Below are positions 27,247 to 36,639 of a stretch of 64,000 bases of DNA, piece by piece (the stretch's first letter is position 1; each line of letters opens with the position of its first letter). The DNA comes from Rufibacter glacialis (GTDB lineage Bacteria; Bacteroidota; Bacteroidia; Cytophagales; Hymenobacteraceae), in NCBI RefSeq assembly GCF_008271745.1, contig NZ_VKKZ01000020.1:434001-498000 (forward strand), given 5' to 3'. Both the position numbers and the translations under genes were made by a program. Under the pieces are notes generated by a model. The model was given only the letters and a program-made list of their open reading frames with translations. It was not told where the DNA came from and did no database searches.

Positions 27247-29067
27247 ATGGATAAAAATTCCGCAATAGGCATGGGCCTGATTGCCGTGATCATACTGGTA
27301 TACAGTATTTTCTTCATGAAGGAGCCGGTGCAACAACCGGTGCAGAAAGCGAACAAAACCACTACTGCCGCCACCAAGGCCACTCCCACCACCCCAGATG
27401 ATTCCCTGGCTAACGCTCAGCGTGTGGCGCAACTAGGAGAGTTTGGGGCTTTGGCGACAGGCCAGAACCAAACCACCGTTCTGGAAAACCAGGTACTGCG
27501 GGTTTCCTTAGGAAGCCAGGGCGGAAAAGTGGAGGAAGTAGAACTGAAGAACTACAAAACCTGGGACAAGAAGCCGCTGATCTTGTTTGACAAGGAGACG
27601 AGCCAGCAGGAATTCTCGTTCCAGACCAAGAACGGGCGCAGCATCCGCCTTTCTGACCTGTTTTTCCAGCCATCTGAGGTGAAGAACCTGACGGTAAATA
27701 AAAAACCAGCCAGAAGCATCACGTATACCGCACAGGTGGCCCCGGGCCAAACCATTGAGCAGGTGTATACCCTGCAAGATGATTCTTATGAGGTAGGCTA
27801 CGCGCTGAACTTCAGAGGAATGGAGGCTGTGGTGGCCCAGCAGCCCGTTGTCCTTACCTGGACGGATGAATTGAAGCGACTGGAAAGGGATATCAAGCAG
27901 AACCGCAACCACTCTACTGTAAACTACTACACCGCTGACGGGGATTTTGACTACCTCTCCGCCTCTTCTACCGATCCTGAGTCGGAAAAACTTGAAGAGC
28001 CTGTGAAGTGGGTGGCCAACAAGCAGAACTTCTTTACGGCCGCCATCATTGCCCAGAACACGTTCTCTGACGCGCAGGTAAGCAGCTCATTCACGGAGGC
28101 TGATACCAGCCAGGTAAAGAACCTGAAGTCCAGGCTTTCCATTCCGGTTTCTGACGCCCTTACGGGAAAGGCGCAGTTCACGTACTTCTTCGGGCCCAAC
28201 GACTATGACGTGCTCAAGAACGTGACCGAAGGCTTTGACCGGAACCTGGAACTGGGTTGGGGAATCTTCGCCTGGGTGAACAAGCTCCTTATCATCCCGG
28301 CATTTGATTTCCTGGAAGACTTTGTGCCTTCCTATGGCATCATCATCATCTTGCTGGTGTTGTACATCAAGCTGATCTTAAGCCCGCTTACCTATAAGTC
28401 ATACATCTCCATGGCCAAGATGAAGGTCTTGAAGCCGGAGATTGACGTGATCAAGGAGAAGAACGAGGGTGACATGCAGAAGACGCAGGCTGAGACCATG
28501 TCGTTGTACTCGAAGATGGGCGTGAACCCGATGAGCGGCTGTATTCCTATGCTGCTGCAGATGCCCATCTTGTTTGCCATGTTCAACTTCTTCCCTAACT
28601 CCATTGAACTACGCCAGGAGCCGTTCCTGTGGGCACATGACCTGAGCACGTATGATGTGTTCGCCATGCTGCCGTTCACCATCCCGTTCTATGGAAACCA
28701 CGTGAGTATGTTCACCCTGCTCATGACGGCCTCTACCATTCTGTACACGTGGTCTAACAACCAGGTGAGCACCATCCAGGGGCCTATGAAGTTCTATTCG
28801 TACCTGATGCCCGTGATCTTCATGTTCGTGCTGAACAGTTTCCCGGCAGGTCTTAGCTTCTACTACTTCGTGTCCAACATTGTCACCTTCGGGCAGCAGG
28901 CCTTGATCAGGTACTTTGTAGACGAGAACAAGATCCGCCAGAACCTGGAAGAGTACCAGGAGAAGAACAAAGGCAAAGAGCCGAAAGGAGGCTTCCAGAA
29001 GCGCCTCCAGGAAGCCATGAAAGCAGCCGCCGAACAAGAGGCCAAACGCAAGAAAGGCACCAAGTAA
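27247..29067 (+). CDS. yidC: Membrane protein insertase YidC
   Basis: A 606-residue insertase in the inner membrane. One N-terminal membrane helix (about residues 7-24) is followed by a Thr/Ala-rich linker, a large periplasmic beta-domain (about residues 65-340), and the conserved C-terminal core with about five helices (LGWGIFAWVNKLLIIPAFDF, LSPLTYKSYISMAKMKVLKP, NPMSGCIPMLLQMPILFAMF, FVLNSFPAGLSFYYFVSN) and a basic tail. It inserts membrane proteins with or without SecYEG. Length matches other Bacteroidota YidC. Co-transcribed with pyrG; a terminator follows. Confidence 0.97.
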   Translation: MDKNSAIGMGLIAVIILVYSIFFMKEPVQQPVQKANKTTTAATKATPTTPDDSLANAQRVAQLGEFGALATGQNQTTVLENQVLRVSLGSQGGKVEEVELKNYKTWDKKPLILFDKETSQQEFSFQTKNGRSIRLSDLFFQPSEVKNLTVNKKPARSITYTAQVAPGQTIEQVYTLQDDSYEVGYALNFRGMEAVVAQQPVVLTWTDELKRLERDIKQNRNHSTVNYYTADGDFDYLSASSTDPESEKLEEPVKWVANKQNFFTAAIIAQNTFSDAQVSSSFTEADTSQVKNLKSRLSIPVSDALTGKAQFTYFFGPNDYDVLKNVTEGFDRNLELGWGIFAWVNKLLIIPAFDFLEDFVPSYGIIIILLVLYIKLILSPLTYKSYISMAKMKVLKPEIDVIKEKNEGDMQKTQAETMSLYSKMGVNPMSGCIPMLLQMPILFAMFNFFPNSIELRQEPFLWAHDLSTYDVFAMLPFTIPFYGNHVSMFTLLMTASTILYTWSNNQVSTIQGPMKFYSYLMPVIFMFVLNSFPAGLSFYYFVSNIVTFGQQALIRYFVDENKIRQNLEEYQEKNKGKEPKGGFQKRLQEAMKAAAEQEAKRKKGTK

Positions 29068-29084
29068 GCCTCAAAAACCACAGT

Positions 29085-29114
29085 AAAAAAGCCCGGTATA
29101 TCCGGGCTTTTTTT
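29085..29114 (+). terminator. Terminator of the pyrG-yidC operon
   Basis: AAAAAAGCCCGG and CCGGGCTTTTTT form a 12-bp stem with a 5-nt loop and T run, 18 nt after the yidC stop. Confidence 0.85.
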
Positions 29115-29222
29115 GTTTATCTACTTTCTTATCGTTTTTCCAAAACGTGCTAACCCTCAGACAGTTACACTACCACCCTTCCACTAATGATTACGGCAAG
29201 GGCTTGCTTTTAATCAGTTCCT

Positions 29223-29258
29223 GTTTTAGCTACGTTTCCTTCAAAACAAGCCTAAAAC
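29223..29258. repeat. 36-nt intergenic palindrome copy
   Basis: Begins GTTTTAGCTACG and ends AAGCCTAAAAC; here inside a long spacer rather than directly after a stop codon. Confidence 0.5.
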
Positions 29259-29452
29259 ATTCTTGGTCCCCTAAGGGAGCGGAGGGATCGATCCAGCCTC
29301 CAGCGGCTCTTCGCGTTTTGGTCCTCCATTATGGAAATGACGCAAAAAACGGCCTCCCGTGCTGGGCCTCCACTTTATTTTTAGATCAATTGAAGCCCTT
29401 TTCTGGGGAAGCACCTCCAGAAATAGGAAGGCTTTCTCGTTTTGTTTTACCC

Positions 29453-29516
29453 GTTCTTTCGCTCCCCGGCAGGGATCCCTTAGGGTCTGCCAGAGCGGCG
29501 GCCCAGCGGAAAGAAC
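29453..29516. repeat. Nested-hairpin element, about 64 nt
   Basis: The outer arms GTTCTTTCGCT and AGCGGAAAGAAC pair with one bulge. Inside, GGCAG/CTGCC encloses CCC-TTA-GGG. The compact nested dyads look like a REP or MITE-type intergenic element rather than a terminator. Confidence 0.4.
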
Positions 29517-29679
29517 AGGCTATTTACCTGCTACCCTTACCGCCACCTAAAACGATAAATACCAGGCTTCTAGCTTTACCCTGTTCAAGAAGCTGACAAA
29601 GCCGGATTTCAGGCTGAATTGGGGATAAATAACTGCAAACTGTTAATAAGTCGGGGTTAAAAGTCTCTTCAAATTCCCT

Positions 29680-29687
29680 TATCTTTG
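29680..29687 (+). promoter_or_regulatory. -7 element of the hydrolase-parAB-lepB operon
   Basis: TATCTTTG is an exact TAnnTTTG match 52 nt before the first ATG of the cluster. No clear -33 TTTG is visible. Confidence 0.5.
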
Positions 29688-29738
29688 TAGAAGCGGATGC
29701 TGTATTTCCTTGTGAAACGACACCTTGGCAAAAGAAAG

Positions 29739-30419
29739 ATGAAAATTACTTATTACGGACAATCTTGTTTTCTCTTCGAGATGGGAGGAACCAACGTGCT
29801 GCTGGACCCTTTCATTTCTCCTAACCCTTTAGCCTCAGAAATTGATATAGACAGCATTTCCTGTGACTATATCCTGTTGTCGCACGGGCATGCAGACCAC
29901 GTGGCAGATGCCGAGTACCTGCTCAAGAAAACCGGGGCTACCCTGGTGGCCACGTTTGAGATTGTGACCTGGTATCAGAAAAAGGGTATTGAGAACGTTC
30001 ACTCCATGAACACCGGTGGCAAGGTGCATCTGCCCTTCGGCACGGTGAAGATGGTGAATGCTATTCACTCCAGCTCTTTGCCAGACGGGTCTTATGCGGG
30101 AAGTGCTGCCGGCTTCGTGATCCAGAGCGCAGACAAGACGTTCTATTACGCCGGAGACACCGCCCTGCACCTGGACATGAAATTGATTGGCGAGCGCTAC
30201 CACCTGGATTTCGCGCTTCTGCCCATTGGTGACAACTTCACCATGGATGTGGAAGATGCGTTAGTGGCCGCTAATTACGTAAACACGAAAAAAATCATCG
30301 GGATGCATTATGACACCTTCCCGTACATAGAAATTGATCATGTGGAGGCCCTGGAACTAGCCCGGCGCCAGCAGAAGGAGTTGATTTTGATGGAGATTGG
30401 TCAAACCATAGAACTGTAA
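29739..30419 (+). CDS. UPF0173 metal-dependent hydrolase (metallo-beta-lactamase fold)
   Basis: The 226-residue protein belongs to the UPF0173/YtkL family. It starts [14 protein letters not shown], has the metal motif [22 protein letters not shown] and a C-terminal [10 protein letters not shown]. The family's substrate is unknown. The ATG at 29739 has an AAAGAAAG purine stretch upstream; the open frame extends 14 codons further without family similarity. It is the first gene of a tightly packed operon and ends 8 nt before parA. Confidence 0.92.
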   Translation: MKITYYGQSCFLFEMGGTNVLLDPFISPNPLASEIDIDSISCDYILLSHGHADHVADAEYLLKKTGATLVATFEIVTWYQKKGIENVHSMNTGGKVHLPFGTVKMVNAIHSSSLPDGSYAGSAAGFVIQSADKTFYYAGDTALHLDMKLIGERYHLDFALLPIGDNFTMDVEDALVAANYVNTKKIIGMHYDTFPYIEIDHVEALELARRQQKELILMEIGQTIEL

Positions 30420-30427
30420 CCTGTAGA

Positions 30428-31207
30428 ATGGGAAAGATAATTGCCGTTGCCAACCAGAAAGGTGGAGTAGGGAAAACCACTTCGGCCATTAACCTGGCAG
30501 CCAGCTTAGCCGCTTTAGAATATAAGACCCTGTTGGTAGATGCTGACCCGCAGGCCAATGCCACCTCTGGCATAGGGTTTGACCCGAAAGACATTGAGAA
30601 CAGCATCTACGAGTGCATGGTAGACGGGGTGAAGACCGAAGACATCATCATGTCCTCGCCCATTGATTTCCTGGACCTGATCCCCTCGCACATTGACTTG
30701 GTGGGGGCTGAGGTAGAGATGATCAACCTGCCTAACCGCGAAGACAAGATGAAGCAGGTGCTGGTGCCCCTCAAGGAGAAGTATGACTTCATCATCATTG
30801 ACTGCTCTCCTTCTTTGGGCCTCATCACGGTGAACTCCCTGACGGCCGCAGACTCAGTGATCATTCCGGTGCAGTGCGAGTACTTTGCCCTGGAAGGCCT
30901 TGGCAAGCTACTGAACACCATCAAGATTATCCAGTCGCGCCTGAACCCAGACCTGGAGATTGAGGGCCTGCTGCTGACCATGTATGACGTTCGTCTGCGC
31001 CTGTCTAACCAGGTGGTGGAGGAAGTGAAGATGCACTTCCAGCAGATGGTGTTTGACACCATCATTCCCCGGAACGTGAAGTTGAGTGAATCTCCAAGTT
31101 TTGGAGTACCGGTTATTCTCCATGACGCGGAAAGCAAGGGAGCCATCAGTTACCTGAACCTGGCGCGCGAGATTGTGGAGAAAAACGGGGTAGCCGTTGT
31201 CCAATAG
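30428..31207 (+). CDS. parA: Chromosome-partitioning ATPase ParA (Soj)
   Basis: A 259-residue deviant Walker ATPase. The P-loop is [16 protein letters not shown] at residues 9-24, followed by [14 protein letters not shown] and [17 protein letters not shown]. ParA moves ParB-bound origin regions along the nucleoid. Typical chromosomal length, without the N-terminal helix-turn-helix of many plasmid ParAs. Followed 23 nt later by parB. No parS-like site matching TGTTTCACGTGAAACA was seen nearby. Confidence 0.96.
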   Translation: MGKIIAVANQKGGVGKTTSAINLAASLAALEYKTLLVDADPQANATSGIGFDPKDIENSIYECMVDGVKTEDIIMSSPIDFLDLIPSHIDLVGAEVEMINLPNREDKMKQVLVPLKEKYDFIIIDCSPSLGLITVNSLTAADSVIIPVQCEYFALEGLGKLLNTIKIIQSRLNPDLEIEGLLLTMYDVRLRLSNQVVEEVKMHFQQMVFDTIIPRNVKLSESPSFGVPVILHDAESKGAISYLNLAREIVEKNGVAVVQ

Positions 31208-31230
31208 TACCTTTAGCTTAAATCATCTAC

Positions 31231-32151
31231 ATGTCTGATAATTCAGCCAAGAAAAAACCAAGTGGCCTTGGAAGAGGCCTCAATGCCTTGATTACGGGCA
31301 GCTATGACCGCAAGCCCGAAACAGTTTCTCCCACCCCCACCTTAACCGCCGTCAATACAATCGCAGATATAAGCTTAACCCAGATTGAGACCAACCCTTT
31401 CCAGCCGCGTACCCACTTTGATCAGGTGGCACTGGAAGAATTGGCTGAGTCTATCCGCATCCAGGGCATTATCCAGCCCATCACGGTACGCCAGCTAAGT
31501 GCCGACGCGTATCAATTGATCTCTGGTGAGCGCCGTTATCAGGCTGCTAAATTAGCGGGCCTTGATACCATACCGGCCTATATCAGAAAAGCCAATGACC
31601 AGCAGATGCTGGAAATGGCCTTGATTGAGAACATCCAGCGTGAAAACCTCAACGCCATAGAGATTGCCCTCAGTTACCAGCGCCTTTTATCTGAATGTGA
31701 CCTGAAACAGGAAGAACTGGGCGAGCGCGTGGGTAAGAAACGCACCACGGTCACCAATTACCTGCGGCTGCTTAAATTGCCCCCAGATATCCAGATCGGG
31801 ATCCGGGACAACCTTATTTCCATGGGCCACGCCCGCGCCATCATCAACATTGATGACGTGGAGAAACAGCTGGAGGTGTACCGCAAGATCGTGAACGAGG
31901 AGCTGTCGGTACGCAAGGTGGAGGAACTGGTGCGCAACATCAACCTGCAGAACAAAAAGCCAGACCCACAGACTAAACTAGACCTTCACCCGTTAGAGAA
32001 CGAAGTGAAGCGGGTAGAGTCACGGCTTTCCTCTTACTTTGGCACCCGCATACACGTGAAGGCCTCTCCTGAGGGCAAAGGGGAAATCAAGATCCCGTTT
32101 GTGTCAGTAGACGAGCTGAACCGTATCCTGGAAATCTTAAATTACGCCTAA
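31231..32151 (+). CDS. parB: Chromosome-partitioning protein ParB
   Basis: A 306-residue protein with the N-terminal ParA-stimulating peptide (KKKPSGLGRGLNALI), the CTPase/clamp domain with ETNPFQPRTHFD and SGERRYQAAKLAG, a central helix-turn-helix for parS binding (EELGERVGKKRTTVTNYLRL), and a C-terminal dimerisation domain. It loads at parS and spreads as a sliding clamp. The presence of parAB suggests, but does not prove, proximity to the origin. Next gene begins 1 nt after the stop. Confidence 0.96.
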   Translation: MSDNSAKKKPSGLGRGLNALITGSYDRKPETVSPTPTLTAVNTIADISLTQIETNPFQPRTHFDQVALEELAESIRIQGIIQPITVRQLSADAYQLISGERRYQAAKLAGLDTIPAYIRKANDQQMLEMALIENIQRENLNAIEIALSYQRLLSECDLKQEELGERVGKKRTTVTNYLRLLKLPPDIQIGIRDNLISMGHARAIINIDDVEKQLEVYRKIVNEELSVRKVEELVRNINLQNKKPDPQTKLDLHPLENEVKRVESRLSSYFGTRIHVKASPEGKGEIKIPFVSVDELNRILEILNYA

Positions 32152-32152
32152 C

Positions 32153-32812
32153 ATGCGGCAGTTCGCGGCCCTGTTCCTGTTTGTTGGTTTTTCTTTTTGC
32201 AGCAGCACCGGCACCGCGCAGGTGGTTACGGCCGGTCCAGATTCTGTCGTGGTCTCCGGAGCTAAGGCCCAAACAGATACCTTAGAACTTCCCAAGCCCA
32301 AGAATGTGAAGGAAGCGATAGGGAGATGGAGCAAGCCGGCCCAAGCTGCCTTTTATTCAGCCGTGGTGCCGGGCTTGGGACAGGCCTATAACAAGAGTTA
32401 CTGGAAAATCCCTCTGGTTTACGCCACCGGAGCAGTTATTGGGTACTTCATCTATGACAACAACCGGAAGTACCAGGATTATGCCTCAGCGCTGCGGATC
32501 AGGCTTGATGGAAACCCAAACACCATAGATCCTTATTCTAATACGTATGGCTTTGCAGAAGGCTTAGCCAATAATCAAGGAACCATCAACCTTCGAAGAT
32601 TTAGAGACTTCCATCGTAAATACCGCGATTTGGATATCATTCTAGGTGTACTGGCCTGGGGTCTGAACATCATGGAAGCGCACGTAGATGCACACTTAAG
32701 GGCCTTTGACGTAAGTGAAGACCTTTCACTTGAATTGAAACCAAACCTACAACCGCTGCGCGGCACCCCCTCCTATTCAGCAGGCCTGTCTCTCCAATTG
32801 AACCTGAAATAA
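32153..32812 (+). CDS. DUF5683 domain protein, exported
   Basis: A 219-residue protein with a signal peptide (MRQFAALFLFVGFSF... ending GTAQ). It contains SAVVPGLGQAYNKSYWKIPL and YGLG-like membrane-associated segments (ATGAVIGYFIYDNNRKYQD; LGVLAWGLNIMEAHVDAHL), the pattern of DUF5683. Function unknown. In Bacteroidota this family sits regularly between parB and dapB, as here, with spacings of 1 and 4 nt, so it is clearly in the operon. It is probably attached to the envelope. Confidence 0.85.
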   Translation: MRQFAALFLFVGFSFCSSTGTAQVVTAGPDSVVVSGAKAQTDTLELPKPKNVKEAIGRWSKPAQAAFYSAVVPGLGQAYNKSYWKIPLVYATGAVIGYFIYDNNRKYQDYASALRIRLDGNPNTIDPYSNTYGFAEGLANNQGTINLRRFRDFHRKYRDLDIILGVLAWGLNIMEAHVDAHLRAFDVSEDLSLELKPNLQPLRGTPSYSAGLSLQLNLK

Positions 32813-32816
32813 CATT

Positions 32817-33533
32817 ATGCGCATATTACTCATTGGGTACGGCAAAATGGGACAAACCATTGAGCGCCTGGCCCTGGCCAAAGGCCATGAGATTGTAGGA
32901 GCCCTTACCGTAGAAGAGGCAGGCAGATTAGCCTCTTTCACCTCAGACCAGGTAGACGTCGCCATAGAATTCACTTCCCCTCACGCGGCCCTTGGTAATA
33001 TCCTGACCTGTATTAAGAACAAAATTCCGGTAGTGGTGGGTACCACCGGCTGGTTGCAGCACCTGCCGCAGATAGAAGAAAAATGCCAGGAGTTGCAAGG
33101 CACCCTTTTCTATGCCTCCAACTTCAGTGTGGGCGTGAACCTGTTTTTCCATTTCAATGAGTACGTGGCCCAGAAAATGCAGCAGTACCCTGAATATGGC
33201 GTGCAGGTGAAGGAGATCCACCACGTGCACAAGTTGGACAAACCCAGCGGCACCGCCCTCTCCATAGCAGACGGTATTCTAAAGCATTTTCCGCAGAAAC
33301 AGGGTTGGGTCAATGAAGTCACGGTGGCTCCAGAGCTATTAGGCGTGATTTCTGAGCGCGAAGGTGAAGTTGTAGGAACCCACATTGTGCAATACACCTC
33401 AGAAAACGATACCTTTGAATTACACCACATTGCCCACAGCAGAGAAGGGTTTGCCTCTGGTGCCCTGTTGGCGGCGGAATGGCTTCCGGGCCGGACGGGC
33501 ATATTTGGCATGAACGACCTGCTACAACTCTAA
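32817..33533 (+). CDS. dapB: 4-hydroxy-tetrahydrodipicolinate reductase
   Basis: The 238-residue enzyme reduces 4-hydroxy-tetrahydrodipicolinate in lysine and diaminopimelate synthesis. It begins MRILLIGYGKMGQTIE (NAD(P)H Rossmann motif), has VVGTTGW, FSVGVNLFF, and the catalytic EIHHVHKLDKPSGTALSIA. It is shorter than the proteobacterial enzyme (about 270), in line with other Bacteroidota. It lies inside the operon between the DUF5683 gene and lepB. Confidence 0.96.
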   Translation: MRILLIGYGKMGQTIERLALAKGHEIVGALTVEEAGRLASFTSDQVDVAIEFTSPHAALGNILTCIKNKIPVVVGTTGWLQHLPQIEEKCQELQGTLFYASNFSVGVNLFFHFNEYVAQKMQQYPEYGVQVKEIHHVHKLDKPSGTALSIADGILKHFPQKQGWVNEVTVAPELLGVISEREGEVVGTHIVQYTSENDTFELHHIAHSREGFASGALLAAEWLPGRTGIFGMNDLLQL

Positions 33534-33543
33534 ACTTGATTGC

Positions 33544-34650
33544 ATGAGCATCCGTTTTTGGACTAAGAAAGAAACCAAGCCCAAACAGAAGAAAGGCTTT
33601 TTCAGAGAATGGGGAGACGCCATTCTCTTTGCCGTAGTAGCGGCTACGTTGATCCGGTGGGCTACTTTTGAGGCGTATACCATTCCTACCCCTTCCATGG
33701 AGAAGACCTTGCTGGTGGGGGATTACCTCTTCGTGAGCAAATTGCATTATGGGCCCCGCACCCCCATTACCCCCTTGCAGGTGCCGTTGACCCACCAGAC
33801 CATCTGGGGAACCAACATTCCCTCCTATTCAGATGCCATTCAGCTCAAGTCGTATCGCTTGCCCGGTTTCACCACCGTGAAGAACGATGACGTGGTGGTG
33901 TTCAACTGGCCCGCTGACACCCAGCACCCCACAGACCTGCGCATGAACTACATCAAACGCTGCATTGGCATTGCCGGTGACAAGATTGAGATGCGCGACA
34001 TGCAAGTGTACATCAATGACAAGTTGATGCCGGAACCGGAAAAAGTGCAGTACGCCTACGGCCTCCTGACCACTACGCCCATCAACGACAAGTTTTTCAA
34101 AGAGAACGACATCACCGATGTGCAGGCGGCCTACGGCGGTATTGGCTACGTGGTAAACACCACGCCTGCCATGGCTGAAAAGCTGAAAGGTTATGATTTC
34201 ATCAAGGAGGTAGTGTTGTACAAAGACAGCATAGGATCAGTGAGGGCCGAGGTTTTCCCTTTCAAGCCGTCCATGTACCCCTACAACAAAGACAACTTCG
34301 GGCCTTTCGTCATTCCCAAAGAAGGCATGACGGTAAACATCACGCCTCAAACCATTCCTTTCTATGAAATGGCCATCCGGAAATACGAAGGCTTCAAAGA
34401 AAACGAGGTAGCTGTCTCTGATGACAAGATCCTCATCAACGGCCAGGAGATCAAAGAGTACACCTTCAAACAAAACTACTACTGGATGATGGGAGACAAC
34501 CGCCATAACTCAGAAGATTCCCGCTTTTGGGGTTTCGTACCGGAAGACCACGTGGTGGGAAAAGCGGTGCTGATCTGGATGTCAGCGGATCCAACTGAGA
34601 CCCTGTTCAACAAAATTCGGTGGAGCCGCATTTTCAAAGGCATTGAATAA
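33544..34650 (+). CDS. lepB: Signal peptidase I
   Basis: A 368-residue inner-membrane peptidase that removes signal peptides from exported proteins. One membrane helix (about residues 26-44) leads to the catalytic serine S51 in IPTPSMEKTLLVGDYLFV; the general base is K138 in YIKRCIGIAGDKIE. The C-terminal box E is MGDNRHNSEDSRFWG. About 150 residues of insertion between the boxes are usual for Bacteroidota. Last gene of the operon, 10 nt after dapB. Confidence 0.96.
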   Translation: MSIRFWTKKETKPKQKKGFFREWGDAILFAVVAATLIRWATFEAYTIPTPSMEKTLLVGDYLFVSKLHYGPRTPITPLQVPLTHQTIWGTNIPSYSDAIQLKSYRLPGFTTVKNDDVVVFNWPADTQHPTDLRMNYIKRCIGIAGDKIEMRDMQVYINDKLMPEPEKVQYAYGLLTTTPINDKFFKENDITDVQAAYGGIGYVVNTTPAMAEKLKGYDFIKEVVLYKDSIGSVRAEVFPFKPSMYPYNKDNFGPFVIPKEGMTVNITPQTIPFYEMAIRKYEGFKENEVAVSDDKILINGQEIKEYTFKQNYYWMMGDNRHNSEDSRFWGFVPEDHVVGKAVLIWMSADPTETLFNKIRWSRIFKGIE

Positions 34651-34659
34651 GCACCTCTG

Positions 34660-34695
34660 GTTTAGGACTCCTTTTTAGGAAAATAGGCCTTAAAC
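34660..34695. repeat. 36-nt intergenic palindrome, copy after lepB
   Basis: Begins GTTTAGGACTCC and ends AGGCCTTAAAC, 10 nt after the lepB stop and directly before the real terminator. Confidence 0.55.
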
Positions 34696-34696
34696 A

Positions 34697-34760
34697 GAAA
34701 AAAAGGAGCATCAAAAAGGGCGGCTACATAAGTAGTCGCCCTTTTTGATGCTCCTTTTTT
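34697..34760 (+). terminator. Long terminator of the parAB-lepB operon
   Basis: A stem of about 25 bp (AAAAAAGGAGCATCAAAAAG and complement) with a T run. Confidence 0.85.
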
Positions 34761-34787
34761 GGTAAAGCGTATTTTGCACTATATTGG
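34758..34787 (+). promoter_or_regulatory. Promoter of the GH9-deacetylase locus
   Basis: TTTG (34758-34761), 18 nt, then TATATTGG (34780-34787), one base off the -7 consensus. The ATG follows 22 nt later. Confidence 0.45.
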
Positions 34788-34809
34788 TTGTTGATTAAGC
34801 CCCACTGCC

Positions 34810-36639
34810 ATGCGATTTCTCCTGCTGTTACTCATTTCTTTCCTCTTGTTCTCCCAGGTGGCCCAAGCGCAAGGGGCTACAGAATCCTCCCCCTCCTCCT
34901 GGATCAGGGTAAACCAGCTGGGGTATCTGCCGCATTCCATCAAAGTAGCGGTATTAGCTTCCAAGCAGGACCAACCCATTACCTCCTTTACCCTGCATGA
35001 CGCCCAAACCCATAAAAGGGTTCTGAAAAGCACCAAAGTCACGGGATACGGCGCCTATGCTGCCTTTACCTCAACGTACCGGCTGGATTTCTCCCAAGTC
35101 AGCAAACCCGGCTCCTATTACCTGAAGGTAAACGACACCCGTTCCCCCAGCTTTTCCATCGGGCCTAAGGTATATGACCAGACTGCGGATTTCCTGCTTC
35201 GGTACATGCGCCAGCAGCGGTGCGGCTTTAACCCTTTCCTGAAAGACTCCTGCCATACCAAAGACGGGTTTGTGGTGTTTCACCCAGACAAAAAAGTGGA
35301 TTCAACCTTTATTGACGCCACTGGGGGCTGGCATGATGCCTCTGATTATCTGCAATATGTGACTACCTCGGCCAACGCTACCTTTCAGCTGCTGTTCGCC
35401 TACCAGCAGAACCCAGGGGCGTTTGGCGATGAATTCAAGGCCAACGGCTTGCCAGGTGCCAATGGTATTCCAGACATATTGGATGAGGCCAAATGGGGCC
35501 TGGACTGGCTCCTGAAAATGTATCCCAAAGCAGACCTCATGTTCAACCAGATAGCGGATGACCGGGACCACGCCGGGTACCGGCTGCCCAACCATGACCT
35601 GGTGGACTATGGCAAGGGCCCAGGCAAGGGGCGCCCGGTATATGTTGTCACTGGCCAACCCCAGGGCTCTTTCAACTACCAGAACCGCTCCACCGGCGTG
35701 GCCTCCACTGCGGGCAAATTCTCCTCGGCGTTTAGCCTGGGAGCCCAGGTCCTGGCTAAACTAGACCCGGCCTTTGCCAAAGAACTTCAGACCAAGGCCC
35801 AGCAAGCCTATGACTTTGGGGCGGCAAGGCCAGGTGTCAGTCAAACGGCTCCCGGGCGGGCGCCTTATTTCTATGAGGAAGACAATTGGGCCGATGATAT
35901 GGAATTGGCCGCCGTGCAGCTCTCGCGGCTTACAGGCCAGAAGCTCTTTTTAAACCAAGCCGCCACATACGGAAGAATGGAGCCGCTCACTCCCTGGTTG
36001 GGGAAAGACACTGCCCGGCATTATCAGTGGTACCCGTTCATCAATTTAGGCCACTACTACCTGGCTTCCGCTGGTGAGGAAGGCACCCGTAAAGAGTTTT
36101 TGCAGAATCTACGGGCGGGTTTAGAGGCGGTTCAGCAACGCGGCCAGGGAAACGCCTTTCTCATGGGTGTTCCTTTTATCTGGTGCTCTAACAACCTGGT
36201 GGCGGGACTGGCCACGCAGGCCATGCTGTACCGGCAGCTCACCGGCGACCTTCGCTTCAACCAGATGGAGGCTTCTTTACGCGACTGGCTTTTAGGAACT
36301 AACCCGTGGGGCACCAGCATGATCATTGGGCTGCCCCGCAAAGGAGAAACGCCTGAGAATCCTCATTCTTCCCTTTCCCTGCTGAAGGGGTACCGCCTGG
36401 ATGGTGGCTTGGTAGACGGCCCTGTCTACAACAGTATTTACAGCAACCTCAAGGGGTTGAAACTGGACGCTCCTGATGAATTCGCTCCCTTTCAATCTTC
36501 TTTGGCGGTGTACCATGATGACCACGGCGACTATTCCACCAATGAACCTACCATGGACGGCACCGCCAGCCTTAGCTTTTTGTTTTCTGCCTTGCAGATG
36601 GAAGGGCGCACGAAAGGCAGCGTGGTAAAAAAAAAGTAA
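34810..36639 (+). CDS. Glycoside hydrolase family 9 enzyme (zero-frame product)
   Basis: A 609-residue secreted protein with a signal peptide (ending QVAQAQ), an N-terminal Ig-like domain (about residues 30-118; IRVNQLGYLP, GSYYLKV), and an (alpha/alpha)6 GH9 domain. The nucleophile-activating aspartates are in GGWHDASDY (D176, D179) and the acid is E579 in YSTNEPTMDGTASL. GH9 enzymes are mostly endoglucanases, but some act as exo-glucosaminidases. The zero frame ends VVKKK-stop at an A9 run containing A AAA AAG, and a polysaccharide deacetylase domain continues in the -1 frame. The full product could therefore be an 842-residue fusion. Confidence 0.9.
   Translation: MRFLLLLLISFLLFSQVAQAQGATESSPSSWIRVNQLGYLPHSIKVAVLASKQDQPITSFTLHDAQTHKRVLKSTKVTGYGAYAAFTSTYRLDFSQVSKPGSYYLKVNDTRSPSFSIGPKVYDQTADFLLRYMRQQRCGFNPFLKDSCHTKDGFVVFHPDKKVDSTFIDATGGWHDASDYLQYVTTSANATFQLLFAYQQNPGAFGDEFKANGLPGANGIPDILDEAKWGLDWLLKMYPKADLMFNQIADDRDHAGYRLPNHDLVDYGKGPGKGRPVYVVTGQPQGSFNYQNRSTGVASTAGKFSSAFSLGAQVLAKLDPAFAKELQTKAQQAYDFGAARPGVSQTAPGRAPYFYEEDNWADDMELAAVQLSRLTGQKLFLNQAATYGRMEPLTPWLGKDTARHYQWYPFINLGHYYLASAGEEGTRKEFLQNLRAGLEAVQQRGQGNAFLMGVPFIWCSNNLVAGLATQAMLYRQLTGDLRFNQMEASLRDWLLGTNPWGTSMIIGLPRKGETPENPHSSLSLLKGYRLDGGLVDGPVYNSIYSNLKGLKLDAPDEFAPFQSSLAVYHDDHGDYSTNEPTMDGTASLSFLFSALQMEGRTKGSVVKKK
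36630..36636 (+). promoter_or_regulatory. Putative -1 ribosomal frameshift site (A AAA AAG)
   Basis: The heptamer is in the exact zero-frame phase (AAA = 36631-36633, AAG = 36634-36636) and is followed at once by a TAA stop (36637-36639). It is the same slippery sequence as in dnaX. It lies within a nine-A run (36627-36635), so transcriptional slippage could do the same. A purine-rich GAAAGG lies 12 nt upstream; no clear downstream hairpin is seen. Confidence 0.5.

Larger units (their letters stand above)
29115..29679. other. Gene-free spacer with structured repeats
   Basis: This stretch of about 565 bp has no credible gene; a 149-codon frame (29147-29596) lacks any recognisable protein character. 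It holds a 36-nt palindrome copy (29223-29258), a CCCTAAGGG-containing segment near 29275 and a nested hairpin element (29453-29516). Confidence 0.5.

Noticed and set aside
29147-29596. 149-codon plus-strand frame in the yidC downstream spacer
   Set aside because: The translation is low in normal protein features and contains the 36-nt repeat and the nested hairpin element; likely a chance frame in GC-rich repeats.
34810-36639. Treating the GH9 gene and the deacetylase as two independent genes
   Set aside because: The deacetylase frame has no start codon upstream of its first conserved motif, so a separate functional protein cannot be initiated there.
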